Source of the DNA: Anderseniella sp963700735
GTDB taxonomy: Bacteria > Pseudomonadota > Alphaproteobacteria > Rhizobiales > Aestuariivirgaceae
Length of the DNA stretch: 64,000 nucleotides
Assembly (NCBI GenBank): GCA_963700735.1
Contig: CAVOYR010000009.1
Coordinates: forward strand, 177,240-241,239
Direction: 5' to 3'
The notes below the pieces were generated by a model. It was not told the origin of the DNA and did no database searches. It was given only the letters and a program-made list of their open reading frames with translations. Positions within the stretch are counted from its first letter, which is position 1. Each line of letters opens with the position of its first letter. Position numbers and translations under genes: made by a program. Positions 42,232 to 51,772 of the stretch are shown here, piece by piece.

Positions 42232-43694
42232 CAACCGGTACCGTTCTCGTTGCCGATGACGATGCAGCCATCCGCACGGTGGTAACGCAGGCGCTGACCC
42301 GGGCAGGCTACGCCGTGCGGGCGGCCAGCAATGCAGCATCGCTGTGGCGCTGGGTTGCAGAAGGCGAAGGCGACGTCGTGCTGACCGACGTTGTGCTGCC
42401 CGACGAAAGCGGCTTCGACATCCTGCCGCGCATCCGTGCAAAGCGCCCGCGCCTGCCGGTTATCGTGATGAGTGCCCGCAACACCATCATGACCGCCATC
42501 ACCGCCAGTGAGCGCGGTGCCTATGACTACCTGCCGAAACCGTTCGACCTGTCGACGCTGGTCTCGACCGTCGGCCAGGCGCTGGAGGATTTGCGCAAGA
42601 GCGAGGCGGCAACGGCCCGGCGCCAGCCCGTCGAGGAAGCCGAATCGCTGCCGATCGTTGGCCGCTCCAGCGCCATGCAGGACATCTACCGCGTCGTGGC
42701 GCGCATGACGCAAACCGACCTGACGGTGATGATCCAGGGCGAAAGCGGCACCGGCAAGGAACTGGTTGCGCGCGCGCTGCATGACTTTTCAAGCCGCAAG
42801 GGTTCGCCGTTCGTGGCCATGAACATGGCGGCAATTCCGCGTGAACTGATCGAGTCCGAGCTGTTCGGCCACGAGAAGGGTGCCTTTACCGGGGCGGTGT
42901 CGCGCTATGTGGGCCGCTTCGAGCAGGCCCATGGCGGCACGTTGTTTCTGGATGAGATCGGCGACATGCCGATGGAAGCGCAGACCCGGCTGTTGCGCGT
43001 GCTGCAGGAGGGCGAATACACCTCCGTTGGCGGTGTGCGGCCGATCAAGACCAATGTGCGCATCATTGCCGCGACCCACCGCGACCTGCAGCAGCTGATC
43101 AGCCAGGGACTGTTCCGCGAGGACCTGTTCTTCCGGCTCAATGTCGTGCCGATCCGCCTGCCGCCATTGCGTGAACGGTCCGACGACATTCCCGATCTGG
43201 TGAACCATTTCCTCGCCGAGTGCGGGCGGCATGGCCTGCAGCCCAAGACCTTTACGCCAGGCGCGCTGGATGCCATGCGCAAGGCGCGCTGGCCGGGCAA
43301 CGTGCGTGAGCTGGAAAACTTCGTCAGCCGGCTGTGCGCCATTCACATTGGCGACGAGATCACTGCGCAGGTGATCGAACAGGAGTTTGCCAGCCAGAAT
43401 GCGCCTGTCTCGACCACGCCGGCCTCTTCGGCGGCATCATTGGCGGAGTATGTCGAGAACCACCTTAACCGCTATTTCGGCGGGTTCCAGCCGGGCCTGC
43501 CGCCCGAGGGGCTGTACCACCGGATCATCCAGCAGGTTGAAGGACCCCTGATCAACGCCACGCTCGCCGCCACCAGCGGCAACCAGATCAAGGCCGCGCA
43601 ACTGCTGGGCATCAACCGCAATACGCTGAGAACCCGCATCCGCGAACTTGGATTGAGCGTGGTGCGCACGCCCGGCACCCGGCGGATGGACTGA
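42228..43694 (+). CDS. ntrC: Nitrogen regulation response regulator NtrC (sigma-54 activator)
   Basis: 488 aa. The receiver domain has D54 (LTDVVLPDESG) and K in YLPKPFD. The AAA+ domain has Walker A IQGESGTGKELVARAL (about 165-180), the intact GAFTGA loop (HEKGAFTGAVSR) that contacts sigma-54, and Walker B GGTLFLDEIGDMP. A C-terminal Fis-type HTH (GNQIKAAQLLGINRNTLRTR) binds DNA. Activates glutamine synthetase and other nitrogen-limitation genes. Confidence 0.97.
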   Translation: MTTGTVLVADDDAAIRTVVTQALTRAGYAVRAASNAASLWRWVAEGEGDVVLTDVVLPDESGFDILPRIRAKRPRLPVIVMSARNTIMTAITASERGAYDYLPKPFDLSTLVSTVGQALEDLRKSEAATARRQPVEEAESLPIVGRSSAMQDIYRVVARMTQTDLTVMIQGESGTGKELVARALHDFSSRKGSPFVAMNMAAIPRELIESELFGHEKGAFTGAVSRYVGRFEQAHGGTLFLDEIGDMPMEAQTRLLRVLQEGEYTSVGGVRPIKTNVRIIAATHRDLQQLISQGLFREDLFFRLNVVPIRLPPLRERSDDIPDLVNHFLAECGRHGLQPKTFTPGALDAMRKARWPGNVRELENFVSRLCAIHIGDEITAQVIEQEFASQNAPVSTTPASSAASLAEYVENHLNRYFGGFQPGLPPEGLYHRIIQQVEGPLINATLAATSGNQIKAAQLLGINRNTLRTRIRELGLSVVRTPGTRRMD

Positions 43695-43833
43695 TACTGC
43701 CTTGCCTTGCCTGTGAACAGCTTGACGTGTGGCGCGCAGGTGTCACATATCTGCCACATTGGTGTTGCGAATTGGCAACGGTCAATGCGGGGGTACTTCG
43801 ACTGTTGTGAACGTCAAGGCGCGCTGACATTTC

Positions 43834-46140
43834 ATGAATGCCACTACCGAAAAAACCGTTGCCGGACCTGTGTCTGGCCAGGTCAACCCTGTCGAGACCT
43901 TTCTTCTCAACAAGTGGGTGAACTGGGCAGGCCTCGTGCTGGTCATGCTAACGCTGGTGTGTGGTCTCGGCACGTATCTCTACCTCACCGGCCTGCTGCC
44001 GGTTGAGCCGAACGCCGGGCGCGCGCAGACGCTGCTGATTGCCAACGGCATCCTGCTTGCCCTGATGATCGCGCTGATTGGCTGGCAGGCCATCAAGCTT
44101 GCCATTGCACGCCTGAACAAGGTGGCAGGCTCGGGCCTTCATATCCGTATCGTCACGCTGTTGTCGGTGTTTGCCGTATTGCCGGCAATCATCGTGGCGG
44201 TGTTTGCTACCGTAACGCTGAGCCGGGGGCTTGATACGTGGCTGTCCACCCGCACCGAAGCCATCGTTGAATCTGCCGAAGCTGTTGCCGAGGCCTACAT
44301 CAATGAAAACCTTGATACTGCGCGCAGCGATGCTGCCTTCATTGCCAACGAGCTGAACCAGCGCGCTGACGAGTTCAACACTGACCGCGACACCATCATC
44401 AAGCGCGTGGCGACCTATGGCGCGGTGAGGGGGCTGTCCGGTGTGTTCGTGATGAACCTCGGCAACAAGGAAGTACTGATTTCGGCCACCGCCAACAAGA
44501 TGGTGCGGTTTCGTGCACCACCACCCGAGGACATTGCCCAGGCCACCACGGGCGAGATGGTGGTGCGCCCGCCGGTGCGTGGCAGCAACCTGATCCGCGC
44601 CCTGATCCGGCTGGAAAAGCTGGAGGGTCACTATCTGTACGTCTACCGGCTGGTAAACCCGGAGGTCATCTCGCAGCTTGAGAAGGCCCGCAACCAGCGC
44701 CAGCAGTTTGCCGAGCTGATGGCGCAGCGATATGCCCTGCAGCTGAACTTTGCAGCCCTGTTTGCCGGGCTGGCGCTGATCTTCCTGCTGTCGGCAATCT
44801 GGCTTGGCCTGCTGTTCTCCAACCGCCTCGTGCAGCCTATCGTGGGGCTGGTGGCCGCCGCGCGCCGGGTCAGCTCCGGCGAGCTCGATACCAAGGTGTC
44901 CACCGTTCGCTCAACGGGTGACCTAGCAACGCTGGGGCGCACCTTCAACCAGATGACCGACCGGCTGAAGACGCAACGCGAAGAGCTTGTCAGCGCCAAC
45001 GACCAGCTGGACGAGCGCCGCCGGTTCATGGAGGCCGTACTGCGTGGCGTGAGTGCGGGTGTGCTCGGCCTTGACCGCGACGGCACCATCACGCTGTCGA
45101 ACCGTTCGGCGCTGGAGTTCCTGGCGCTCGAGGAAGCCGATGTCATTGGCAGGCCCATCACCGAGGTGTTCGGGCAGGCCGTGCCGACGTTCGAGAAAGC
45201 CAGGTACCGCCCAGACGGATATGCCGATGACACGGTTTCGCGCCGCGTCGGCGACCAGGAGCGCAGTTTCGTCATCAGCGTCACGACCGAGCAGAGCGAG
45301 GCCGGGGTGGACGGTTACGTCCTGACCTTCGACGACACGACCGAGCTTGTCTCGGCGCAGCGCACGTCCGCCTGGGCCGACATTGCCCGGCGCATCGCGC
45401 ACGAGATCAAGAACCCGCTGACTCCCATCCAGTTGTCTGCAGAACGGCTGCGCCGCAAGTACGGTGACCAGATCACCGGCGACCGGACGGTGTTCGACCA
45501 GTGCACCGAAACCATCGTGCGGCAGGTTGGCGACATCGGCCGCATGGTCGACGAGTTTTCATCGTTTGCGCGCATGCCGAGTGCGCAGCTTGAGCCCAAC
45601 GACCTTGTGTCGCTTGTGCGTGAGGCGCTGGTACTGCAGAAGGCCAGTGACGAGCACCTCCGGTTCGAAACCGACATGCCGGACGATCCGCTGCTGCTGA
45701 ACGTGGACCGGCGGCTGGTCAACCAGGCGATGACCAACCTGGTGAAGAACGCGCGGGAATCCATCGAGACCCGCCTGCAGTCCACCCCGGAGGAGCCGGG
45801 CGTCATCCGCATCGAGGTGGATACCAGTTATAATGACAAGGTGATCGTGCGCGTGATGGACAACGGCATCGGCCTGCCGCAGGAGAATCGCTCGCGGCTG
45901 ACCGAGCCCTACATGACCACCCGCGAGAAGGGCACCGGGCTTGGCCTCGCAATTGTTACCCGCATCATGGAAGAGCACGGCGGCCGGTTGACGCTCAGCG
46001 ATGCCCCCGCAGGATTCCATGGCGGGCGAGGGGCCTGTGTAAGCCTCGAGTTTCCGGCTGACGACCCGCCGGCGGTATCAATCAAAGATCACGGGGGTGA
46101 TGAACAACAAGAACAACGGACCAGGGAAGGTGTGCACTGA
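43834..46140 (+). CDS. ntrY: Membrane sensor kinase NtrY
   Basis: 768 aa. Three to four membrane helices include about 30-54, 68-90 and 108-132. A periplasmic/extracytoplasmic region of about 170 aa and a further helix near 310-330 follow, then HAMP (about 332-385), PAS (about 400-500) and a kinase domain with H523 in IARRIAHEIKNPLTPIQL. N box NLVKNARESI, VMDNGIGLPQE and GTGLGLAIVTRIM complete it. It pairs with NtrX and may sense oxygen/redox or nitrate as in Brucella. The last base of its stop is the first base of the ntrX ATG. Confidence 0.96.
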   Translation: MNATTEKTVAGPVSGQVNPVETFLLNKWVNWAGLVLVMLTLVCGLGTYLYLTGLLPVEPNAGRAQTLLIANGILLALMIALIGWQAIKLAIARLNKVAGSGLHIRIVTLLSVFAVLPAIIVAVFATVTLSRGLDTWLSTRTEAIVESAEAVAEAYINENLDTARSDAAFIANELNQRADEFNTDRDTIIKRVATYGAVRGLSGVFVMNLGNKEVLISATANKMVRFRAPPPEDIAQATTGEMVVRPPVRGSNLIRALIRLEKLEGHYLYVYRLVNPEVISQLEKARNQRQQFAELMAQRYALQLNFAALFAGLALIFLLSAIWLGLLFSNRLVQPIVGLVAAARRVSSGELDTKVSTVRSTGDLATLGRTFNQMTDRLKTQREELVSANDQLDERRRFMEAVLRGVSAGVLGLDRDGTITLSNRSALEFLALEEADVIGRPITEVFGQAVPTFEKARYRPDGYADDTVSRRVGDQERSFVISVTTEQSEAGVDGYVLTFDDTTELVSAQRTSAWADIARRIAHEIKNPLTPIQLSAERLRRKYGDQITGDRTVFDQCTETIVRQVGDIGRMVDEFSSFARMPSAQLEPNDLVSLVREALVLQKASDEHLRFETDMPDDPLLLNVDRRLVNQAMTNLVKNARESIETRLQSTPEEPGVIRIEVDTSYNDKVIVRVMDNGIGLPQENRSRLTEPYMTTREKGTGLGLAIVTRIMEEHGGRLTLSDAPAGFHGGRGACVSLEFPADDPPAVSIKDHGGDEQQEQRTREGVH

Positions 46141-47552
46141 TGGCTGCTGACATTCTCATCATCGACGATGAACGTGACATCCGCGAGCTGATTGGCGGCA
46201 TTCTCGAGGACGAGGGCTACGAGGCGCGCCTTGCTGCCAACAGCGATGCAGCGCTTGCTGCGGTGGCCGAGCGGCGCCCGTCCATGGTGGTGCTGGACAT
46301 CTGGTTGCAAGGTTCGAAGCTGGATGGCCTGGACCTGTTGCTTGAAATCAAGAAGGCCCATGAAGACCTGCCGGTGGTGATCATCTCCGGTCACGGCAAC
46401 ATTGAAACGGCAGTGTCCGCAATCAAGCGCGGGGCCTACGAGTACATCGAGAAGCCATTCAATGCCGACAAGCTGGTCCACGTTGTAGGCCGGGCGCTGG
46501 AAACCTCGCGGCTGAAGCGGGAAAACCAGCAGTTGCGCAGTCTCTCCGGCGAAAACTCCGAGTTGATCGGCACGTCCGCCGTGATGAAGCAACTGGTCAT
46601 GTCGCTGAAGCGGGTCGCGCCGAGCAATGGCCGCGTGATGCTGATGGGACCGATGGGCGCCGGCAAGGAACTGGCGGCGCGCTCGCTGCACACCTGGTCG
46701 ACGCGGTCCGATGCGCCGTTCGTGGTGCTGCCCGCTGCCACCATGATGCCGGAGCGCATGGAAGAAGAACTGTTCGGCGTGGAAGACACCAGCGGCCGCC
46801 CGGTTCGCGTCGGCAAGCTGGAGGAAGCCCATGGTGGCACGCTCTACCTCGACGAGGTGGCGGACATGCCCATGGAGACGCAGAGCAAGGTGCTGCGGGT
46901 GTTGGTCGACCAGACATTCGTGCGCGTGGGCGGGGCAAAACCGGTGCGGGTGGATGTGCGTATCGTGTCGTCCACCGCCCGTGACCTCAACACGCTGATC
47001 AAGGCCGAAGCGTTCCGCGAAGACCTGTTTCACCGGCTTGCCGTGGTGCCCATCGTACTGCCGTCTCTGCACGAGCGGCGCGAGGACATACCGGAGCTGG
47101 TAAAGCATTTCTGCGCGCTGTATTCGGCGCAGACGGGCCATCCCGCGCGCCAGTTCGCCGAAGATGCGCTGGCGGCCATCCAGACGATGGACTGGTCCGG
47201 CAACGTGCGCCAGCTCAAGAACTCTGTCGAACGGCTTCTGATCATGTCCGGCGGCGATGCCGACCAGCCGATCAGCGCGTCGCTGCTGCCGTCCGACTTG
47301 ACCGGTACCGGTGCGGGCAACGGCGGCAACGGCATGGAAGCCCTGATGAGCCTGCCACTGCGCGAGGCGCGCGAGGCTTTCGAGGGCGATTACCTGCGGG
47401 CCCAGCTCAGCCGGTTCGGCGGCAACATTTCCCGTACCGCCACGTTCGTCGGCATGGAGCGATCCGCCTTGCACCGCAAGATGCGCGCACTCGACATCGG
47501 CATCGCCGACCGGGCACATGAGGCCGAAGCCGAGCAATCCGCCACCGGATGA
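46140..47552 (+). CDS. ntrX: Response regulator NtrX (no GAFTGA motif)
   Basis: 470 aa. The receiver domain has D53 (VVLDIWLQGSKLDGL). The AAA+ region has Walker A GPMGAGKELAARSL and Walker B GGTLYLDEVADMP. In place of the sigma-54-contacting GAFTGA stands EDTSGRPVRVGKLEEA, as expected for alphaproteobacterial NtrX, so it probably does not act through sigma-54 in the NtrC manner. A C-terminal Fis-like HTH (RTATFVGMERSALHRKMRAL) is present. Confidence 0.96.
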   Translation: MAADILIIDDERDIRELIGGILEDEGYEARLAANSDAALAAVAERRPSMVVLDIWLQGSKLDGLDLLLEIKKAHEDLPVVIISGHGNIETAVSAIKRGAYEYIEKPFNADKLVHVVGRALETSRLKRENQQLRSLSGENSELIGTSAVMKQLVMSLKRVAPSNGRVMLMGPMGAGKELAARSLHTWSTRSDAPFVVLPAATMMPERMEEELFGVEDTSGRPVRVGKLEEAHGGTLYLDEVADMPMETQSKVLRVLVDQTFVRVGGAKPVRVDVRIVSSTARDLNTLIKAEAFREDLFHRLAVVPIVLPSLHERREDIPELVKHFCALYSAQTGHPARQFAEDALAAIQTMDWSGNVRQLKNSVERLLIMSGGDADQPISASLLPSDLTGTGAGNGGNGMEALMSLPLREAREAFEGDYLRAQLSRFGGNISRTATFVGMERSALHRKMRALDIGIADRAHEAEAEQSATG

Positions 47553-47665
47553 ACTCTTCCACCGTATCGCCTTATCCGGCAACCGGCGGCTTGTTTTTGC
47601 TGGCTGCTTGGAGCATTGTCCGCGCCACACAAGACTGGCCAACCACGAGGCGATAATCTAGCCCG

Positions 47666-49042
47666 ATGAAAATCATTATCTGCGGGGCAGGGCAGGTCGG
47701 CCGGGGTATCGCCGAACGCCTGGCAATTGAAAAACACGATGTCACCGTCATCGACCTTTCCAGCGAACTGGTTGAAGCCATTTCGTCCAACACCGACGTG
47801 CGCGGTATCGTGGGGCATGGCTCGCACCCGGACGTTCTGAACGAGGCGGGTGCCTCCGAAGCGGACATGATCATCGCGGTCACGTTCGTGGACGAGGTGA
47901 ACATGATGGCCTGCGAAGTGGCCAAGGCATTGTTCAACATTCCCACCCGCGTGGCGCGCGTGCGCGACCAGTCCTACCTGCTGCCACAGTACGCCAGCCT
48001 GTTCACCCGCGAGAACACCGCGGTTGACGTCGTCATTTCGCCGGAAGTGGCCGTGGGCGAGATGGTGCTGCGCCGGCTGGCGCTACCCGGTGCTTTCGAG
48101 GCGATCTACTTTGTGGACGAGAAGGTGCTGACCCTCGGCATCAAGCTCGAGGATGACTGTCCGGTGGTGAACACCTCGCTGTCGCAGCTGTCTGGCCTGT
48201 TCCCGGACCTGCGCGCCGTGGTGTGCGGCATCGTGCGTGACGGCAAGCTGTTCGTGCCGCACTCGGAAGACCAGATGCTGCCCGGCGACCGTGTCTATGT
48301 GGTGGCGGACAAGACCCAGGCAACGCGCGTACTGGCGCTGTTCGGCCACGAGGAACGCCCGGCCCGGCGCGTGTTGATCGGCGGCGGCGGCACAATCGGC
48401 ACCTATGTGGCGCGCAAGCTGGAAGAACGCGGTTCGCAGGTCACTGTGACCATTATCGAAAGCAACTTCGCGCGCGCTGAACAGGTGGCCGACGAGCTGG
48501 ACACCACCATCGTGCTGCACGGTTCGGCGCTCGACTCCAGCCTGCTGGAGGAAGCCGAGATTGGCCGGACCGAAACCTATCTGGCACTTACCAACGACGA
48601 CAAGGTGAACGTGCTGTCCGCCATGCTGGCCAAGCAGCACGGAGCTGCCGTATCGGCATGCCTCGTCACCAACCTCGACGCGCGCCCGCTGGTGTCACCA
48701 CTTGGCATCGACGCCTATATTGATCCGCGTTCGGTCACCGTATCCTCGGTTCTGCAGCACGTGCGCCGTGGCCGCATCCGGGGCGTGCACGGGGTAGAGG
48801 CAGGCGAGGGCGAAGTGGTGGAAGCCGAAGCGCTGGAAACCTCGCCGATGATCGGCAAGCCCCTGCGAGACGCCGAACTGCCGGACGGCTTGCGCATTGG
48901 CGCCGTGGTTCGTGATGGTGAGGTGATCATCCCGGACGGCGACACAGAGATCCGTCCCAAGGACCGGGTCGTGATGTTCGCGCTGCGCGACAAGATCGAG
49001 GCCATCCAGCACCTGTTCCGGGTCAGCATCGAATATTTCTGA
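47666..49042 (+). CDS. trkA: Trk system potassium uptake regulator TrkA
   Basis: 458 aa cytoplasmic NAD(H)-binding gating subunit of Trk/Ktr K+ channels. Two RCK_N/RCK_C units: the first Rossmann motif is MKIIICGAGQVGRGIAERL (residues 1-19), the second is RVLIGGGGTIGTYVARKLEE near 235. It sits between ntrX and hfq, as in many Hyphomicrobiales. The membrane subunit TrkH is not in the window. Confidence 0.95.
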   Translation: MKIIICGAGQVGRGIAERLAIEKHDVTVIDLSSELVEAISSNTDVRGIVGHGSHPDVLNEAGASEADMIIAVTFVDEVNMMACEVAKALFNIPTRVARVRDQSYLLPQYASLFTRENTAVDVVISPEVAVGEMVLRRLALPGAFEAIYFVDEKVLTLGIKLEDDCPVVNTSLSQLSGLFPDLRAVVCGIVRDGKLFVPHSEDQMLPGDRVYVVADKTQATRVLALFGHEERPARRVLIGGGGTIGTYVARKLEERGSQVTVTIIESNFARAEQVADELDTTIVLHGSALDSSLLEEAEIGRTETYLALTNDDKVNVLSAMLAKQHGAAVSACLVTNLDARPLVSPLGIDAYIDPRSVTVSSVLQHVRRGRIRGVHGVEAGEGEVVEAEALETSPMIGKPLRDAELPDGLRIGAVVRDGEVIIPDGDTEIRPKDRVVMFALRDKIEAIQHLFRVSIEYF

Positions 49043-49187
49043 GGCATTTCGCGTCAGAAATTGCCGGTGGCATGTGCCTTGAGCTTTAACTATAGTATCG
49101 GACGTCAGGCGATAGACCCGTGCCGCGTGGACTGCCGGGCAATTGGTGCATTCGTGGCGGTGCAACCCAAAAACAAGAGAGGCCTCA

Positions 49188-49433
49188 ATGGCACAAGAAA
49201 AGGCGCAAAACCTTCAGGATACCTTCCTCAATACGGTTCGTCGCAACAAGGTTTCAGTGACGGTCTTTCTGGTCAACGGCGTGAAATTGCAGGGTGTCAT
49301 CACCTGGTTTGACAATTTCTGCGTTCTGTTGCGGCGCGATGGCATGTCCCAGCTGGTGTACAAGCACGCCATCTCCACCATCATGCCGGCCCAGCAGATA
49401 TCGCTGTACGACGAAGAGGGCGATGGCAATTGA
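49188..49433 (+). CDS. hfq: RNA chaperone Hfq
   Basis: 81 aa from ATG 49188 (MAQEKAQNLQDTFLNTVRRN), preceded by AGAGAGG. Sm1 (VFLVNGVKLQGVITWFDNFC) and Sm2 (SQLVYKHAISTIMP, with the YKHA poly-U pocket) are intact. It binds sRNAs and poly-A/U tracts as a hexamer. It stands between trkA and hflX. The 145-nt gap from trkA holds a TATAGT element at 49092-49097 (-10-like), so hfq may have its own promoter. Confidence 0.98.
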   Translation: MAQEKAQNLQDTFLNTVRRNKVSVTVFLVNGVKLQGVITWFDNFCVLLRRDGMSQLVYKHAISTIMPAQQISLYDEEGDGN

Positions 49434-49491
49434 TTGCCACGCACCGCCGTCAGTCTGGCAGCAACCCTTTGCGCGTCCAGCGCGTTGAAAC

Positions 49492-49514
49492 CCTCGCAGT
49501 ATCAGTTTGCGAGG
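49492..49514 (+). promoter_or_regulatory. Hairpin covering the hflX ribosome binding site
   Basis: CCTCGCA (49492-49498) pairs with TGCGAGG (49508-49514) around a 9-nt loop. The GAGG at the 3' arm is the only good Shine-Dalgarno candidate for hflX (start 49527), so the stem could limit hflX translation. No T run follows, so it is not a terminator. Functional meaning is inference. Confidence 0.4.
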
Positions 49515-49526
49515 TAGCTGGCTTCC

Positions 49527-50882
49527 ATGGCCGATAGCGAAAACGGCGGCGGCGTCGAGTTTCAGATCGAGGGACCCCAGCTCACCCGTGCGCTGGTGCT
49601 GCATCCCGATGTCAGGATGCGCGGCCCCAAGGGCGGCTGGCGCGATGCGCAGGCGAAGCTGGACGAGGCTGTGGGCCTGGCGCTTGCCATCGAGCTGGAG
49701 ATTGCAGCCGCGATCATCGTGCCATTGTCCGGTATCCAGCCGGCTGCCTATTTCGGCTCGGGCAAGGTGGCACAGCTTGGCGAGCAGATCGAGGCCGCAG
49801 AAGCCGACCTCGTCATCCTCAACGGTCAGCTCAGCCCTGCCCAACAGCGCAACCTGGAACGCGCGTGGAAGGTCAAGGTGCTGGACCGCACAGGCCTGAT
49901 CCTGGAAATCTTCGGGCGGCGCGCCGACACACGCGAAGGCACGCTGCAGGTCGAGCTTGCCCACCTCAACTACCAGAAAAGCCGTCTCGTGCGGTCATGG
50001 ACCCACCTGGAGCGCCAGCGCGGCGGGGCAGGGTTCATGGGTGGCCCGGGCGAAACCCAGATCGAGGCTGACCGGCGCATCATCCAGGACAAGATCAACC
50101 GGCTGAAAAAGCAGCTTGAGCAGGTGGTGCGCACCCGTACGCTGCACCGGCAGAGCAGGGCGAAGGTGCCGTATCCGGTGGTAGCGCTGGTGGGATATAC
50201 CAATGCCGGAAAATCCACCCTGTTCAACCGCATGACTGACGCCGACGTACTGGCACAGGACCTGTTGTTTGCCACGCTGGACCCAACGATGCGCCAGCTT
50301 GAGCTGCCGCGCGGCCGGCGCATCATCCTGTCAGACACGGTCGGCTTCATCTCCGACCTGCCGACGACACTGGTAGCCGCGTTCCGGGCGACGCTCGAGG
50401 AAGTGCTGGCAGCAGACGTCATCCTGCACGTACGCGACATTGCCCACCCGGAAACTGAAGAGCAGGCGGAAGACGTGATGGCCGTGCTCAAGGACCTTGG
50501 CGTGGACAAGGAAGCCCGCGAGAGCATGATCGAGGTCTGGAACAAGATCGACCTGCTGGATGAAGATCACCGCGCCACACTGATCGGCGATGCAGCCGGG
50601 TCTGACCGGGTGGTGCCCGTGTCAGCGGTAACGGGCGAGGGAGTGGACCTGCTGCTTGCCCGGATCGAGGATGCATTGGCCGAACACCAACCCGTCTACC
50701 GGATTGAGCTGGCGCCTGATGAAGGTGCAAAGCTGGCCTGGGTTTACGGCCATGCCGAAGTGCTGGACCGCGAGGACGGCGAGGGTGGCCAGATCGCCCT
50801 GACGGCGCGGTTCGATGCCCGCAATGCCGGGGTGGCCCTGAAACAGCTGGGAGAACGCCTCAAGCCCGTCGGCGCCAGTTGA
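49527..50882 (+). CDS. hflX: GTPase HflX (ribosome rescue/splitting)
   Basis: 451 aa. The N-terminal nucleotide-binding subdomain has YFGSGKVAQLGEQIEAAEAD. The glycine-rich linker is GGAGFMGGPGETQIEADRR with a coiled coil (IIQDKINRLKKQLEQV). The G domain has G1 GYTNAGKSTLFNRM (about 230), G3 DTVGFISDLP and G4 NKID. Splits stalled ribosomes after heat or antibiotic stress. The hfq-hflX order is widely conserved. Confidence 0.97.
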   Translation: MADSENGGGVEFQIEGPQLTRALVLHPDVRMRGPKGGWRDAQAKLDEAVGLALAIELEIAAAIIVPLSGIQPAAYFGSGKVAQLGEQIEAAEADLVILNGQLSPAQQRNLERAWKVKVLDRTGLILEIFGRRADTREGTLQVELAHLNYQKSRLVRSWTHLERQRGGAGFMGGPGETQIEADRRIIQDKINRLKKQLEQVVRTRTLHRQSRAKVPYPVVALVGYTNAGKSTLFNRMTDADVLAQDLLFATLDPTMRQLELPRGRRIILSDTVGFISDLPTTLVAAFRATLEEVLAADVILHVRDIAHPETEEQAEDVMAVLKDLGVDKEARESMIEVWNKIDLLDEDHRATLIGDAAGSDRVVPVSAVTGEGVDLLLARIEDALAEHQPVYRIELAPDEGAKLAWVYGHAEVLDREDGEGGQIALTARFDARNAGVALKQLGERLKPVGAS

Positions 50883-50898
50883 GCGGTTCTCGTCGGGG

Positions 50899-51772
50899 TC
50901 AGCCGGCTTGCTTGTCGAGCGCCCGGATTTCATCCCAGATGGCGTCCATCTCCTCCAGTGTTGCGGCAGCAAGGCTGCTTCCGCGCACTTCAAGTTCTGT
51001 TTCTACATAATTGAATCTGCGTGAGAATTTGGCATTTGCAGAGCGCAGGCACGTCTCGGCGTCCAGTCCCATGTGGCGGCCGAGGTTGACCATCACGAAC
51101 ATCAGGTCGCCGAACTCTTCAGCCTGCTTGTCGGCAGGCATCGTATCGCGTGCCTCGGCCAGTTCACCGGCTTCCTCGACGATCTTGTCGACCACGTGCG
51201 AGATGTCAGGCCAGTCAAAACCCACCTTCGCCGCGCGTGATTGCAGCTTCTGGGCGCGCGTCAGGGCGGGCAGGGCCAGCGGTATGCCGTCCAGATGATG
51301 GCTGTGCTGCTTTGCGGTACCCTGGCGCTCCTCGGCCTTGATCCGCTCCCAGAAGCCCTTGGCAGCCCCGGCAGACCGCGCAGCCTCATCGCCAAACACG
51401 TGCGGATGCCGCCGGATCATCTTGGTGTTGATCGCCTCAACCACGTCATCGAAAGAAAAATCGCCGGCTTCCCGGGCCATTCGTGCATGATAAACCACCT
51501 GCAACAGCAGGTCGCCCAGTTCCTCGCAGAGGTCGCCCATGTCACCGCGCTCGATGGCGTCGGCAACCTCGTAAGACTTCCTCCAGCGTGTAGGGAGCAA
51601 TCGTCGCGAAATCCTGCTCCAGGTCCCACGGGCAACCGGTAACCGGCGTGCGCAGCGCCGCCATAATGGCGAGCAGGGTGGTGATTTCGCGTTTCGGCAG
51701 GGTTTCCGGGCGTCCAGCCGTTATTTCGACGGTGCCTTTGGCGTTTCCTTCAGGTGATCCGCCTTTATCCAT
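50899..51772 (-). CDS. mazG: Nucleoside triphosphate pyrophosphohydrolase MazG, interrupted by a +1 frameshift
   Basis: Hydrolyses NTPs to NMPs. The upstream frame (start ATG 51772, or 51781) reads MAALRTPVTGCPWDLEQDFA, TIAPYTLEE, then fails. The second frame picks up YEVADAIERGDMGDLCEELG, DLLLQVVYHARMA and continues to the stop at 50899, including the second MazG repeat (KIVEEAGELAEARD, EEFGDLMFVMVNLGRHMGLD). The joint is at 51573-51580: the coding strand reads GAAGTCTTAC where GAAGCTTAC (E-A-Y) would restore the conserved EEAYEVADAI. One extra base explains it. The corrected protein would be about 290 aa, normal length. It is convergent with hflX. Confidence 0.88.

Noticed and set aside
46140..47552. 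Missing GAFTGA motif in NtrX as a defect
   Set aside because: Absence of this motif is normal for alphaproteobacterial NtrX, so it is not a sign of decay.
46089..47642. Long minus-strand open frame (517 codons) across ntrX
   Set aside because: It is antisense to the clear ntrX gene, is rich in His/Arg/Gln as third-position shadows are, and has no domain.
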